Assembly: GCA_016793885.1 (NCBI GenBank)
Contig: JAEUHE010000042.1
Coordinates: forward strand, 62,001-126,000
Direction of reading: 5' to 3'
DNA from: Verrucomicrobiales bacterium
GTDB lineage: Bacteria; Verrucomicrobiota; Verrucomicrobiia; Limisphaerales; UBA11320
Length of the DNA: 64,000 bases
The notes under the pieces were generated by a model. It was not told where the DNA came from. It was given only the letters and a program-made list of their open reading frames with translations, and made no database searches. Shown piece after piece: positions 33,834 through 42,868 of the stretch (positions are counted from its first letter, which is position 1; every line of letters starts with the position of its first letter). The translations under genes were made by a program, and so were the position numbers.

Positions 33834-35201
33834 CTATTCTTTCTTCATTCCGGCAGAACGTGCGCCTTCTTCGATGGCAATCAGTTGGTGGCGGGTGCGG
33901 AACAAGAGCATGCCGTCGCTGATCGCCGGAGTCGCCATGCACGTCTCATTCAGGTGATTCGTCCCGCGGATCGTCAGGTTCTTTTCCGCGGCGACCACGA
34001 AGACGTTTCCAGTCTCGCTCGCAAGATACAGATGGCGCCCATCGGACACGGGCGAGGCAGTGAATCCCTGGCCTTGCTGGGAAAGTCGTTCGCTAAAGTG
34101 GATTAGGCCGGTCCGAGCCTCGAAACACGTCAGGATACCGTTGTCATAGCAGCCGTAGAGTAAGTCGCCGACGATGATCGGGGTTTGCATGTAGTTACCC
34201 TGGCGGCCGTGCGACCAGGCGATGAAGCGGTTGGTCTTACCCGGATCCTCCGGGGTGATATCGCCCTTCGCATCCGGATGGATCGCCCGCATCGGCCGCC
34301 ACTTGCCATGAGCGCTGGTCAGGTAGATCAAGTTGTGCGCGAAGAGGGGCGTTGGGACGGGAATGTCTCCGCCGCCGTCTAGCGTCCAAAGTTTCCTGCC
34401 CGTGCTTAGATCGTAGCCCGCACTCTCATGCCATCCATTGGCCACGATTTGTACTCCCGTATCGGTGCGCACCGTGGTCGGGGTTCCCCAGGTGGGAACA
34501 TCTTTTCGCGGGGTCTTCCAAAGTTCTCGACCGTTGAGAAGATCGTAGGCGGCGATAAATGAATCCTTTTGCACATCGCACTGAACGATCACCTTGCCGT
34601 CGTAAAGGATGGGGGAGCTGGCGAAGCCCCATTGAGCGGTGGGGGAGGCGAAGTAGCCGGAGTCCATCGGTCCCAGATCCAGTTTCCAAATCAACGTTCC
34701 TTCGGTGTTGAAGCAGAACAGTCCCTCCGATCCAAAGATCATGACGATATGGCGTCCGTCGGATGCTGGGGTGGAATTGCAATGGCTCGCCTTGGTGTGC
34801 CTTTTGACCCGGGGTCTGGCTTTGACTGCCAGGGAGTTCCATAGGATCTGGCCGGTAGATCGGTCGATGGCTAGCAGTCGCCACTCCTGCTCGTCATCGT
34901 CGGCAGCCGACTTGATGTCGCCGTACAAACCCACCTTGAGATCAGCATCCTTCGGTGCGACGACGGTGGCTACATAGATCCGATTGCTGACCGCGATGGG
35001 GCTGGAATGGGCGAGGCCCGGAATTCCAGTGTGCCAGCGGATATTGGTCCCGGTTTCCACATTCCACGATATGGGGAGCGCTCGATTGGTTTCGACGCCG
35101 CTGGCCGAGGGGCCGCGGTATTGGGGCCAGTCGGCTTGGACACGGACACCGGAAAGGGAGAGGGCTAAGAAAACACCCGTGGCTAAGGAAAGCGTGTTCA
35201 C
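33834..35201 (-). CDS. Exported PQQ-type beta-propeller protein
   Basis: 455 residues with a clear signal peptide (MNTLSLATGVFLALSLSGVRVQA) followed directly by DWPQYRGPSASGVETN, the usual first motif of PQQ-like propeller proteins in Planctomycetes and Verrucomicrobia. Repeated blade motifs are visible: LLAIDRSTGQILW, LFCFNTEGTLIWKLDLG, IAAYDLLNGRELWKTP, AGYDLSTGRKLWTLDG and LTCFEARTGLIHF. The catalytic Ca and PQQ-coordinating residues of alcohol dehydrogenases are not evident, so it is more likely a scaffold or sugar-binding propeller than a dehydrogenase. It is convergent with the large adhesin-like gene and lies downstream of the glycosidase-like gene on its own strand. Confidence 0.85.
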   Translation of the reverse strand: MNTLSLATGVFLALSLSGVRVQADWPQYRGPSASGVETNRALPISWNVETGTNIRWHTGIPGLAHSSPIAVSNRIYVATVVAPKDADLKVGLYGDIKSAADDDEQEWRLLAIDRSTGQILWNSLAVKARPRVKRHTKASHCNSTPASDGRHIVMIFGSEGLFCFNTEGTLIWKLDLGPMDSGYFASPTAQWGFASSPILYDGKVIVQCDVQKDSFIAAYDLLNGRELWKTPRKDVPTWGTPTTVRTDTGVQIVANGWHESAGYDLSTGRKLWTLDGGGDIPVPTPLFAHNLIYLTSAHGKWRPMRAIHPDAKGDITPEDPGKTNRFIAWSHGRQGNYMQTPIIVGDLLYGCYDNGILTCFEARTGLIHFSERLSQQGQGFTASPVSDGRHLYLASETGNVFVVAAEKNLTIRGTNHLNETCMATPAISDGMLLFRTRHQLIAIEEGARSAGMKKE

Positions 35202-35256
35202 CCGTCAGGAGATAGAGCCTCTGCCAACCAAAGTCGCGAACAAAAAGAGTGAGATC

Positions 35257-35325
35257 AGTGATGAGTGATGAGTCGGGAATCGTCCATCATGGAGTGAAGC
35301 CCGCTCTGCTGGTCACTCATCACTC
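35257..35325. repeat. Inverted repeat built on the heptamer TGATGAG
   Basis: Left arm GAGTGATGAGT (35263-35273) and right arm ACTCATCACTC (35315-35325) form a perfect 11-bp stem with a 41-base loop. The left arm lies in a short direct repeat of TGATGAG. The same heptamer, as TGACGAG, forms the tandem array at 63178. Confidence 0.7.
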
Positions 35326-35330
35326 CGCTC

Positions 35331-37634
35331 TCAGCGGGTAGAGGTCACGATAAACCAGGTGGCGGATTGGGGTTTCATGGCGACGGAGAGCGAGATTCGG
35401 TGGTTGCGATCGAGGGCATAGACGCGCTTCTTGCCGTCGGCATCGATCACCCGGACCCGGCCGTCGACCCCGGCGTAGTAAAGCGGCACCAGTAACTCCT
35501 TCTCGCGCGGTGTATCCAAGGGGTTGAAGACCATGATGAGAGCCTTCTCCTCGAGCAACGGATTGACGTGAAGGTAAAAATCCAGATCACGTGCATCGGG
35601 TCGGCGACCATGGATCAGATCCGAGTCCAGTATGGATCGATGCTTCCGATAGAAATCGGTCCACTTTTTGACCACCGACTTCGTCGCGTCGGTGTCGTAA
35701 AGCCGGGGACCTCGATAGCAGGCCTGGACACCCGCGCCGAAATTGTTGGCGAGGGTGAGGTTGTAGTGGTCGAGATGCTGGGAGAGCGGCTCGATGGTGG
35801 CCGCGGGGCCGCCTCCACCGTATTCCACCAGCGGAACCAGCATCCAACCCATGCTCGGTGTTTTCTCCCAAGTGCCATCGTAGATGTTTTGCCGGGCATG
35901 GATCAGCTGCTGGGCGCGCGGCAGGGACCAATTGCTTTCGCGATATCCCATCCCGCATTTGCTGGATCCATTGAGGTAGTAAAGGTCGGGCACATTGAGA
36001 TAGATCCCGCGGCCGCGGCACCAGCGGTAGAACTCGGTGATCCGTGTCCATTGCGTCCACTGGGAATCTTTGAGTCCGCGGTGTCCGGGATGCGCGGTGG
36101 ACCCGCAGACATCGCCTGGATACGAGCCGTCATGCTCCAACAAATCCATGCCCGTTTTTTCGAAAAATGCATAGAGCTTGCGGAAATAGTCCTGTCCCCA
36201 GCGGCTCTCGATGCATGGCGATACCCCGAAGGTCCCGCCCGCTTTGCCAGTGGCCGGATCCACAATGTCATCCGCTGGTCCGACGCTGCGGCTCGCCAGG
36301 AGGGAGTAAGCCCCCAATTCTATCCCGCGTGAGTGGGCATAGTCCGTGAGTTCCTTGTATTGCGCCAGATACTCGGGTTTTTCGTTCTCCATGTCGAAGC
36401 CGCTCCAGAACGAGATGATCACCATCTCGAACCCGACCTCGGCACATTGGTCGATGGCCAGCCGAACCGCCTTGGGATCGGCGTTGCGAACATGCATCAT
36501 GATGGGGTTTTCGGTCACCCATGGCGCGACACGCCGATACATCTGTCGGACGGCCAGCCCCTTCCGTTCGCGGTCGTTCGAATCGTGGAGCAGCTCAAAG
36601 GTTCGAAATGATTCCAGGTGGCCTCCCGGCGGGATCTCGATCCCCGGTCCGACCGGGGGACGAGACTCCAGAAGACACGGGGTGATGCTCGAAGCGCTGA
36701 CCTGGGTGGTGTATTCCGGGTCGATTACCCAGTGCGTGGTCTGATTGGCCGTCTGGACATCCATTCCGCGGAAGGAGTAATCGCTTTGCACGTGCAGGTT
36801 CGGGTATTCCCACCGCTCCCGTTTGTCGACCACAGATTCGTATTCGACGGCCGCTAGGATCTCGCTGGTGAAGGTTTCCACGGTGAAGGGCTTGGCTCCG
36901 TGGTTGCTCACGATGATTCGTTTGCTCAAGAGAGGGATGCCGTCGTATAATTCATAATGCACCGCCACCTTCACGCCGCTTGTGCCCGATGACGAGTCGT
37001 CGGCCTTTTGGCTGGGTTCAGCGAAGTGGAGAATCAATTCGACTCCAGGAGGAGGCCAGGGGAGGTTGGAAGAGTAGCGCGAGCGTTTCCAGGGCATTCG
37101 AGGCTGGATGACTCCCGTTTCATAGCCGGTATAGACCAAGGCGTTGGAGCCGGTCGTCATGTGATCCAGCCATTCCCGACGAAGGAATCCTTTGTTGGGT
37201 TGGCCAATGAGGCCACCCACGGGGATGAGATTGCTGTTGATGGTGATCTTGGCCTCGGGCTTTACGGCACGGATGACCGATTCGTCGGTCATCAGATTGT
37301 CGAACGCCACGGTCGCCGCGTTCGGACTTACCCGCCAGGCCCGGCGGATCAAGCCGTTGTTGAGCACTAATTCTTGGTTGTCCTTCGAGCGGAAGAGTCC
37401 CGCACGGAAGGGCGATCTGGCGAGCAGCCAATCCGAGGTGGGGCGTTGAATTGTCTCGATCGGCAGTGAATCCAGTGAGGTCGTAGCGGGGCGCTGGATC
37501 GGAATGGGGTTCGACCGGAGATCCGCGGCCCCTAGCTCGGCTGATGATCTGGCGCCCAGAACGAGCAGGATGGATATGGTCGTGGCCTGGCAGAAGCGCT
37601 TCGTGCCAAGAATCCAGCGGTGCAGTCGATACAT
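35331..37634 (-). CDS. Exported putative glycoside hydrolase (alpha-galactosidase-like barrel)
   Basis: 767 residues with an export signal (CQATTISILLVLGARSSAELG). The N-terminal 330 residues are beta-rich (ELVLNNGLIRRAWRVSP, VELILHFAEP, VAVHYELYDGIPLLSKRIIV), like the supersandwich that precedes the barrel in GH36- and GH97-type enzymes. The barrel region has GFEMVIISFWSGFDMENE, HSRGIELGAYSLLASRSVG, GMDLLEHDGSYPGDVCG (candidate nucleophile Asp) and YRWCRGRGIYLNVPDLYYLNG. A C-terminal beta domain closes it (LDFYLHVNPLLEEKALIMVFNP, HRISLSVAMKPQSATWFIV). Substrate is not assignable. It is separated from the propeller gene by about 130 bp containing the inverted heptamer repeat. Confidence 0.7.
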   Translation of the reverse strand: MYRLHRWILGTKRFCQATTISILLVLGARSSAELGAADLRSNPIPIQRPATTSLDSLPIETIQRPTSDWLLARSPFRAGLFRSKDNQELVLNNGLIRRAWRVSPNAATVAFDNLMTDESVIRAVKPEAKITINSNLIPVGGLIGQPNKGFLRREWLDHMTTGSNALVYTGYETGVIQPRMPWKRSRYSSNLPWPPPGVELILHFAEPSQKADDSSSGTSGVKVAVHYELYDGIPLLSKRIIVSNHGAKPFTVETFTSEILAAVEYESVVDKRERWEYPNLHVQSDYSFRGMDVQTANQTTHWVIDPEYTTQVSASSITPCLLESRPPVGPGIEIPPGGHLESFRTFELLHDSNDRERKGLAVRQMYRRVAPWVTENPIMMHVRNADPKAVRLAIDQCAEVGFEMVIISFWSGFDMENEKPEYLAQYKELTDYAHSRGIELGAYSLLASRSVGPADDIVDPATGKAGGTFGVSPCIESRWGQDYFRKLYAFFEKTGMDLLEHDGSYPGDVCGSTAHPGHRGLKDSQWTQWTRITEFYRWCRGRGIYLNVPDLYYLNGSSKCGMGYRESNWSLPRAQQLIHARQNIYDGTWEKTPSMGWMLVPLVEYGGGGPAATIEPLSQHLDHYNLTLANNFGAGVQACYRGPRLYDTDATKSVVKKWTDFYRKHRSILDSDLIHGRRPDARDLDFYLHVNPLLEEKALIMVFNPLDTPREKELLVPLYYAGVDGRVRVIDADGKKRVYALDRNHRISLSVAMKPQSATWFIVTSTR

Positions 37635-37734
37635 GGCTACGACCCTGCCATACTTCGATCAAAAGTCCAAAATGAGAATCGGGGGATTGGAAGTAGGTGA
37701 GGTTCAAGCTGAATTCAGCGCGTAAGCTCCGGCA

Positions 37735-37797
37735 ATGGCACGGGCTTTCAGCCCTCAGTGTGTGGGGAGGCGAAACCTGGGGGTGTCACCCCAGGCT
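37735..37797. repeat. REP-like intergenic element with two hairpins
   Basis: The element contains GGGCTTTCAGCCC (37742-37754) and CCTGGGGGTGTCACCCCAGG (37776-37795). The latter is a 7-bp perfect stem with a 6-base loop. I recall this two-hairpin arrangement as an abundant dispersed intergenic repeat in Verrucomicrobia and Planctomycetes. It directly abuts the stop of the minus-strand pseudopilin gene and could also act as its terminator. Confidence 0.6.
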
Positions 37798-37798
37798 G

Positions 37799-38656
37799 CT
37801 AGGGAGTTAGATTGGGGTTCCACTGAGGATCGATGGTCCAGATGATTTCATTCTGGGGGAAAATGGCCCAGCCATCGCGCACCACCTCTCGGCCCCGCTT
37901 TGAATCCACATGGCCGTCCGCGAAGGCAATGTTTCCCAATCCTTCATGGCGGGTCACAAAGCGGTTGGCGAAGACACTGGGCTGACCCGACGAATCGTCG
38001 GGTTGAGCCGGGTCGACTTTTGCCTCATCCTCGAGCCGCCCTTCGGTGAACATCACGGTGGAAGGGGTGTGGCGGATTTCGTCAAAGCGGATGGTTCCAC
38101 GGCCGAAGGTGATCAACTTGGAGTTCATGCCCAGCGAGAAGAATACCGGATGTAGCTTCCCGGGAGCTGCTGGAAAGCGCGCCTCGGGACAATGGAATAG
38201 TTGTCCGCGCTCGTAGAACCTCGACCGGGAGGATGGGAGAGCATAGTCTGAAGCCTTCATGTTGCCGAGATGGCGTGGGAGCGCGTTGTACCAGACATCT
38301 ATCGCTCCGCCACCTTGCACCTGCGCCCATGATTCTCGGGTGGCGCTTCGGGTGATGCTTTCTCGGGCGATGCGGTCCTCGTTGTCATTGGCGTAGGTCT
38401 GCTGGGAGATAGCCCAGGTCTTCAAGTTGCCGATGCACACCACTTTGCGGGCCATGGATTTCCCCCGGGCCAGCGTTGGCAATAACACCGCAGTCAGGAT
38501 GCCCACGATCGCGATGACCACTAGCAATTCAATGAGCGTAAAACCTGCGGCCGTCGGTTTGTTGGGTTGCCTGAGTTGCGCCTGCCGCGAACCAACCGGT
38601 TTTTCTGCCGTTGGATGGTCGCCTTCGGTGGCTGAGTTGGTCTGCAGTGGTGTCAT
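37799..38656 (-). CDS. Type II/IV pseudopilin-like protein (prepilin N-terminal methylation motif)
   Basis: About 285 residues. The start at 38656 is supported by an ATGA overlap with the stop of the upstream gene. The prepilin leader is unusually long, about 37 residues rich in Thr, Gln and Arg. It is followed by the cleavage/methylation motif G|FTLIELLVVIAIVGILTAVLLPTLA with Glu at +5. The C-terminal body resembles the DUF1559-like pseudopilins of Planctomycetes and Verrucomicrobia (CIGNLKTWAISQQTYANDNED, STVMFTEGRLEDE, NIAFADGHVDSKRG). It would be cut by a prepilin peptidase and assembled into a secretion pseudopilus or stay membrane-anchored. It is the last gene of the sigma-kinase-LTD-pseudopilin operon. 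Confidence 0.88.
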   Translation of the reverse strand: MTPLQTNSATEGDHPTAEKPVGSRQAQLRQPNKPTAAGFTLIELLVVIAIVGILTAVLLPTLARGKSMARKVVCIGNLKTWAISQQTYANDNEDRIARESITRSATRESWAQVQGGGAIDVWYNALPRHLGNMKASDYALPSSRSRFYERGQLFHCPEARFPAAPGKLHPVFFSLGMNSKLITFGRGTIRFDEIRHTPSTVMFTEGRLEDEAKVDPAQPDDSSGQPSVFANRFVTRHEGLGNIAFADGHVDSKRGREVVRDGWAIFPQNEIIWTIDPQWNPNLTP

Positions 38657-40602
38657 GGAACCTGGGCGAGGAGTTTGTAGAAGCGTCGGTGCCCTGGAGG
38701 GGATTGTCGCAAGTCCACCATCGACAGTGCCTGGCCATCCGCTTGTCGCTGATAGATCACTTCCCACGTGGTGGCGTCGAGACTATCCGCAGACAGCAGC
38801 TGGTAGACCCGTCCTGGTTGCGTAGCCCACTGCAGCCGGATCTCACGATCTTCATAACTCATGCGCAAATGGAGTGGGACTTCGTGCTCCTCCACCCAGC
38901 CAGGGGAGCCGAGGTCGTTTGATTCCACGGAACGGAACGCTCCTCGTTCTCCCTCGACGCTGGGCGCGCCGAATGGAGCCAGCACAGGATCGAACCACAA
39001 GCTGATTCCCAAGGGCGCATCGGCGAAGCCGACCGAACAGACGTGGTCAGGGTTTTCAGTGGCGTGCGGTCCGAACAGGGTCACACTATCCTCCTCCTGC
39101 TGAAAACCGTTGGCGTGGTAGCTGATGACTTGGAGGTTGGCGGGGAGGTTGTGAGGTCCCCACCAGCGCACGAATTCCTCCCGTGACATTCCCTCCACGA
39201 AGATGATCGACTCTCCGGGCTGGATCACCAGGTTGGTGGGCAGCCGAGTGGCGTTTCGGACCAAACCGGGAGAATCGTCCCACTGATAGCCTCCGAGGCG
39301 CACCGGTTCGGGATGAACACTGGTCAGTTCCCACCAGTCTTGATGGCCAAGGGCCCCTCCCTTGGTGGAGGGTTCAGCGAGGATCTCGGTGATGAGCAAT
39401 TGGGGCTTCTCGACCAAGCTTATCCGCGCCTCGGTCGAGATGGTACCCAACGCATTCGAGATCTCCACCCGGTACAGTCCCGGGCTAAACGAGTCGACGG
39501 CTTTAATTCTAAGGTCTGGACCGGTTTCAGCGGGCAGCGGTCGCTCGTCGTGGAACCACTGGTAGGTCGGCGGAGGGTTGGCGCAGACCCGTACCGATAG
39601 CACTGCGGTCTGGGCCATGGTGAGCTCGACGTCGGAGGGCGAGGTCTCGATCTCAGGGGCTTTCAGCTGATCTTCCACTTCCACCCTCACCGTTTCGCTG
39701 TTCAACTGTTCGAGGCCGTTGTCGAGACGGACCAGGTATCGGCCTCGATCGGAGCTCGAAAGGAAGGGAATCTTCAACTCCGACTCGGTGCGCCCTGCCA
39801 AAACCTGGCCGTCCTTGAGCCACTGGTACCTGGGGGCGGGCAGGCCGCGGGCTTCGACCCGGAGCGAGATCTCACGTCCGATGCAACTCGAGATCGAGCG
39901 CGGTTGGGACAAGATTTTGAGCTTCACCGGGCCACGGGTGGTGCCGGGAGACCCAACGTCAGATCCGGTTGCGGAGCGGATGCTGCCGGGTTCATCCGGA
40001 ACGCTCAATTGATCCACCGTCCCACTTTCCAGATCGTAGGTGAAGCTGAAGCCCTCGGTCGCTTCGCCGAGCGACACAGTTTGCATCAGGACGGGGCGAT
40101 CGTCCTCCCACTTCCATAACCGAACCGCATCTCGGACATTGTCGAAACCGGGCACGTTGTAGAAATAGATCTGGAGCGGGCTCGGAAGCTGTGCAGAACC
40201 CCACCACTGTCGAAATCCGGCTCCATTCTCAAGACGACCCGCGGCCGTGCGGACGAACAGGATGGACTCGCCGGGGCCGATCGATTTTCCCCGCATCAGG
40301 GCGGCGTCTCCGGCTTCGGGGCCGGTATCGTCGGTAAAGCGGTAGGGGCTGAGATCGATCGTATCTCTGCCGAAATTGGTCAGTTCCCAATAGTCAGGGC
40401 GACGCCAAGGAGGGCTTTCTTCTGCCACAGCAGCATAGGACATGACTTCGGTGATCGCCAGTTGGCCTGGCGCGGGACAGGCGATGCTGCTCAAGCAGAT
40501 CAACGCCAACCGCGCCCAGGCTCGCTTGGATCCAGGGTAACCTTCTCGCTCTCTCTTCCGCGGGCTGGTGAGGGGAGAATGAATTTGATGTGGAGTGAAC
40601 AT
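38653..40602 (-). CDS. Secreted lamin-tail / Ig-like domain protein
   Basis: 649 residues. After an Arg/Lys-rich N-terminus an export signal is seen (ARLALICLSSIACPAPGQ). It is followed by LAITEVMSYAAVAEE and DYWELTNFGRDTIDLSPYRF, the start of a lamin-tail domain (about 47-190). Two Ig-like domains follow (about 230-310, with PAPRYQWLKDGQVLAGRTES; and about 315-395, with PPTYQWFHDERPLPAETGP). A second lamin-tail domain begins at LLITEILAEPSTKGG (about 400-540). The C-terminus (LHLRMSYEDREIRLQWATQP, then VYQLLSADSL) is the common Verrucomicrobial end module. It starts 3 bp after the kinase stop and overlaps the pseudopilin start by 4 bp. It is probably a surface or periplasmic binding protein linked to that signalling operon. 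Confidence 0.85.
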   Translation of the reverse strand: MFTPHQIHSPLTSPRKREREGYPGSKRAWARLALICLSSIACPAPGQLAITEVMSYAAVAEESPPWRRPDYWELTNFGRDTIDLSPYRFTDDTGPEAGDAALMRGKSIGPGESILFVRTAAGRLENGAGFRQWWGSAQLPSPLQIYFYNVPGFDNVRDAVRLWKWEDDRPVLMQTVSLGEATEGFSFTYDLESGTVDQLSVPDEPGSIRSATGSDVGSPGTTRGPVKLKILSQPRSISSCIGREISLRVEARGLPAPRYQWLKDGQVLAGRTESELKIPFLSSSDRGRYLVRLDNGLEQLNSETVRVEVEDQLKAPEIETSPSDVELTMAQTAVLSVRVCANPPPTYQWFHDERPLPAETGPDLRIKAVDSFSPGLYRVEISNALGTISTEARISLVEKPQLLITEILAEPSTKGGALGHQDWWELTSVHPEPVRLGGYQWDDSPGLVRNATRLPTNLVIQPGESIIFVEGMSREEFVRWWGPHNLPANLQVISYHANGFQQEEDSVTLFGPHATENPDHVCSVGFADAPLGISLWFDPVLAPFGAPSVEGERGAFRSVESNDLGSPGWVEEHEVPLHLRMSYEDREIRLQWATQPGRVYQLLSADSLDATTWEVIYQRQADGQALSMVDLRQSPPGHRRFYKLLAQVP

Positions 40603-40605
40603 GGG

Positions 40606-42840
40606 CTACCTTTTGGTTGGTTTTGGCGGGAAAGTCACCGGGATCCGATTGAACCAATGACGTTCCCTGGCCAGATCGTTGGTGGTCGGAGGGCGAAATC
40701 GGAGCGGGGGGTCGGGAAGGCTCTCGAGTGCTCCCGTTTCCGCGCTTTCGAACAAGGCTGTGGCGAAGGCATTGGCAGCATCGGCCTGGGCTTTTGCTGA
40801 GGCAGCCCAAAGGATTGGACTGCTGAAAAAATCGGTATTGGGAACCGGAGTCAATCCCCGCCATCGATGGATGTTGAAGGCCCGGGTGCTGGCCACGCCC
40901 AGGTCGTATTCTCCGCTCAGAACGGCATCGATGACTTTGGAATGGCTATGAAGAAACCCGACCCGGGCAATGGCTTCCGCGGCTCCCTTCATGCGCACAT
41001 CCTCGATCCAGTCGGGCTCTGGATCCAGGTAATCATACTTGCTCAATTGGGTCGCATCGATGCCAGCCTCCGCCAGTTTGATAAGCCCCCAGAAGCTGAT
41101 GGTGGCGTTGGTGTCCCCCAGCGCCAGAGAACGTTGAGCGGCGTTTTGGAGCGAGGGGAGGGGCTTGTTCTCGTGGGTGAAGAAGACCCAAGGTTTGCCG
41201 CGGCTGGTGGGAATGGCGATCGGCCGTACCCGTGGATTCATTCGTTCGGCATAAAGGAAGGGCAGGGTGCCGAGTCTCATAAAATCCACGTCGCCCTGGG
41301 CCAGAGCTTGGGGGCCTAACTCCTGACCTTTGATGAAGTGCAGATCGAGTTTAACCCGGCGGTTCAGCTTTTCCGTCATCCGTTCCTCCAGGAACCCCAA
41401 GAGCCGGCCGTAGGTCTCCGCGTCTTCCACTGGAGATTCCCTCAGGTAGAGCCCCACTCGATAGAGGGCGATGTCTCGTCCGTCCGTGCTGGCTACGGAA
41501 CGCTGGGCGAGCAAGGCCAAATCCTCCGACTTGACGACGAACGTGGACTCCTCGGTTTCCAGCCAGGCGCGCTGCAGGCGCTCCCGAGTGGACACGATCT
41601 GACGCGCGACCAACTTGTTGAGTCGGTCGTTGGTTTCGAGCAACTCTTTCCCGAAGCGTTGCTCACTGCGTTGGCTTTCGTGCAGTTTTAAAACCAGCCA
41701 GAGCGAGATGCCTAAGGCGCACAGGAGCATGACAATGAACGAGGTTCCCACCGGGTTCCGTCGTATCCAGCGATGGAGGCGGACAGGGGGCGTGGCTCGT
41801 CGGGCGAGGATGAGTTCGCGATGCAACCAGCGCTTGAGATCCTCAGCCAACGCCTCGGCGGTAACATAGCGAGCTTGGGGGGCCTTCTCGAGGCACTTGA
41901 GGCAGATCGTCGCCAGATCCACATCGATCGAGTGGTTCAGCGCGGTGGGGTTGGTCGGCTGATCCTTCAGCACCTGTTGGAGCGTTTCCAGATGGCTGGC
42001 GGCACGGAAGGGGGGCTTTCCGGTGAGCAGTTCGTAGAGGATGATCCCGAGGCTGTAGATGTCGGACGAAGGTCCCACGGGCTTGCCCAAGGCTTGCTCC
42101 GGCGACATGTAGTGCGGGGTTCCGACAATGTCCGAGGTGCGGGTCACACCCTCGGCTCGGTCCAGCATCTTGGCGATGCCGAAGTCGCTCAGGTGGGGAA
42201 TTCCGTCCCGATCGAGCAGGATGTTGTTGGGCTTCAGATCACGGTGCACCACTCCGTGTTCATGAGCGTAGTGCACCGCTGTGCACACGGCGATGAGCAG
42301 CTGCGCGATGCGCTCCTGCCTGGCGCGGCGGCTGAAGGATGTGCCTTTGGGTTGGTCGGCGAGCTCTGGGGATTTACTCGCGAGCGAGAAGTCAGCGAGG
42401 CGCTTGGCGAGGCTCGATCCTTCGATCAGCCGCATGCTCAGATAAGGCTGCCCGTCGACTTCTCCGGCGTCGTAGGTGGAGACGATGTGGGGGTGTTCCA
42501 ACATGGCGGCTGCTTCGGCCTCGATTTTGAATCGGGTGAGGGCCGAGGGAGCTATTGCTCCGTTGCTATGCAGCATTTTGAGCGCGACCAGTCGATGCAA
42601 GGGCAGGTGGCGAGCCCGATAGACGATGCCCATCCCCCCGACGCCGATCTGTTCCAGAAGTTCGTAGTCTCCGAACCGTCGCGGCAGGGAGGTCGAGTGG
42701 CGGGTGGGTTGGGAACTTAGAAGCTCCTCCTCTCCCTCCTGTCCTAAGCGCAGAAGGCAGCCCCCGCACAAGGCGACCGGGGATGAGGCGCACACCGGAG
42801 CTTGGCACTCCAGGCACTGGGAACTTGTTGTCATGCTCAT
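40606..42840 (-). CDS. Transmembrane Ser/Thr kinase with external PhnD-like substrate-binding domain
   Basis: 744 residues. The N-terminus has CxxC pairs (Cys9/12 and Cys25/28) that could form a zinc ribbon. The PknB-type kinase (about 56-340) has glycine loop GVGGMG (66-71), Lys88, HRDLKPNN with Asp201, DFG at 219-221 and GTPHYMSPEQA. TM segment TSFIVMLLCALGISLWLVLKL spans 366-386. A helical linker (about 387-430) leads to a C-terminal domain (about 440-715) resembling PhnD/phosphonate ABC binding proteins: YGRLLGFLEERMTEKL, GDVDFMRLGTLPFLYAERM, VDAVLSGEYD-like VIDAVLSGEYDLGVASTRA. The domain would sit in the periplasm and report a ligand to the cytoplasmic kinase. It follows the ECF sigma gene by 28 bp. 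Confidence 0.9.
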   Translation of the reverse strand: MSMTTSSQCLECQAPVCASSPVALCGGCLLRLGQEGEEELLSSQPTRHSTSLPRRFGDYELLEQIGVGGMGIVYRARHLPLHRLVALKMLHSNGAIAPSALTRFKIEAEAAAMLEHPHIVSTYDAGEVDGQPYLSMRLIEGSSLAKRLADFSLASKSPELADQPKGTSFSRRARQERIAQLLIAVCTAVHYAHEHGVVHRDLKPNNILLDRDGIPHLSDFGIAKMLDRAEGVTRTSDIVGTPHYMSPEQALGKPVGPSSDIYSLGIILYELLTGKPPFRAASHLETLQQVLKDQPTNPTALNHSIDVDLATICLKCLEKAPQARYVTAEALAEDLKRWLHRELILARRATPPVRLHRWIRRNPVGTSFIVMLLCALGISLWLVLKLHESQRSEQRFGKELLETNDRLNKLVARQIVSTRERLQRAWLETEESTFVVKSEDLALLAQRSVASTDGRDIALYRVGLYLRESPVEDAETYGRLLGFLEERMTEKLNRRVKLDLHFIKGQELGPQALAQGDVDFMRLGTLPFLYAERMNPRVRPIAIPTSRGKPWVFFTHENKPLPSLQNAAQRSLALGDTNATISFWGLIKLAEAGIDATQLSKYDYLDPEPDWIEDVRMKGAAEAIARVGFLHSHSKVIDAVLSGEYDLGVASTRAFNIHRWRGLTPVPNTDFFSSPILWAASAKAQADAANAFATALFESAETGALESLPDPPLRFRPPTTNDLARERHWFNRIPVTFPPKPTKR

Positions 42841-42868
42841 AGTGCAAATACGGAACCGTGGGATGACC

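Noticed and set aside
37735..37752. TGGCACGGGC resembling a sigma-54 -24 element
   Set aside because: The required GC at -12 is absent (TTTCA at that place), and the sequence is part of the two-hairpin repeat element.
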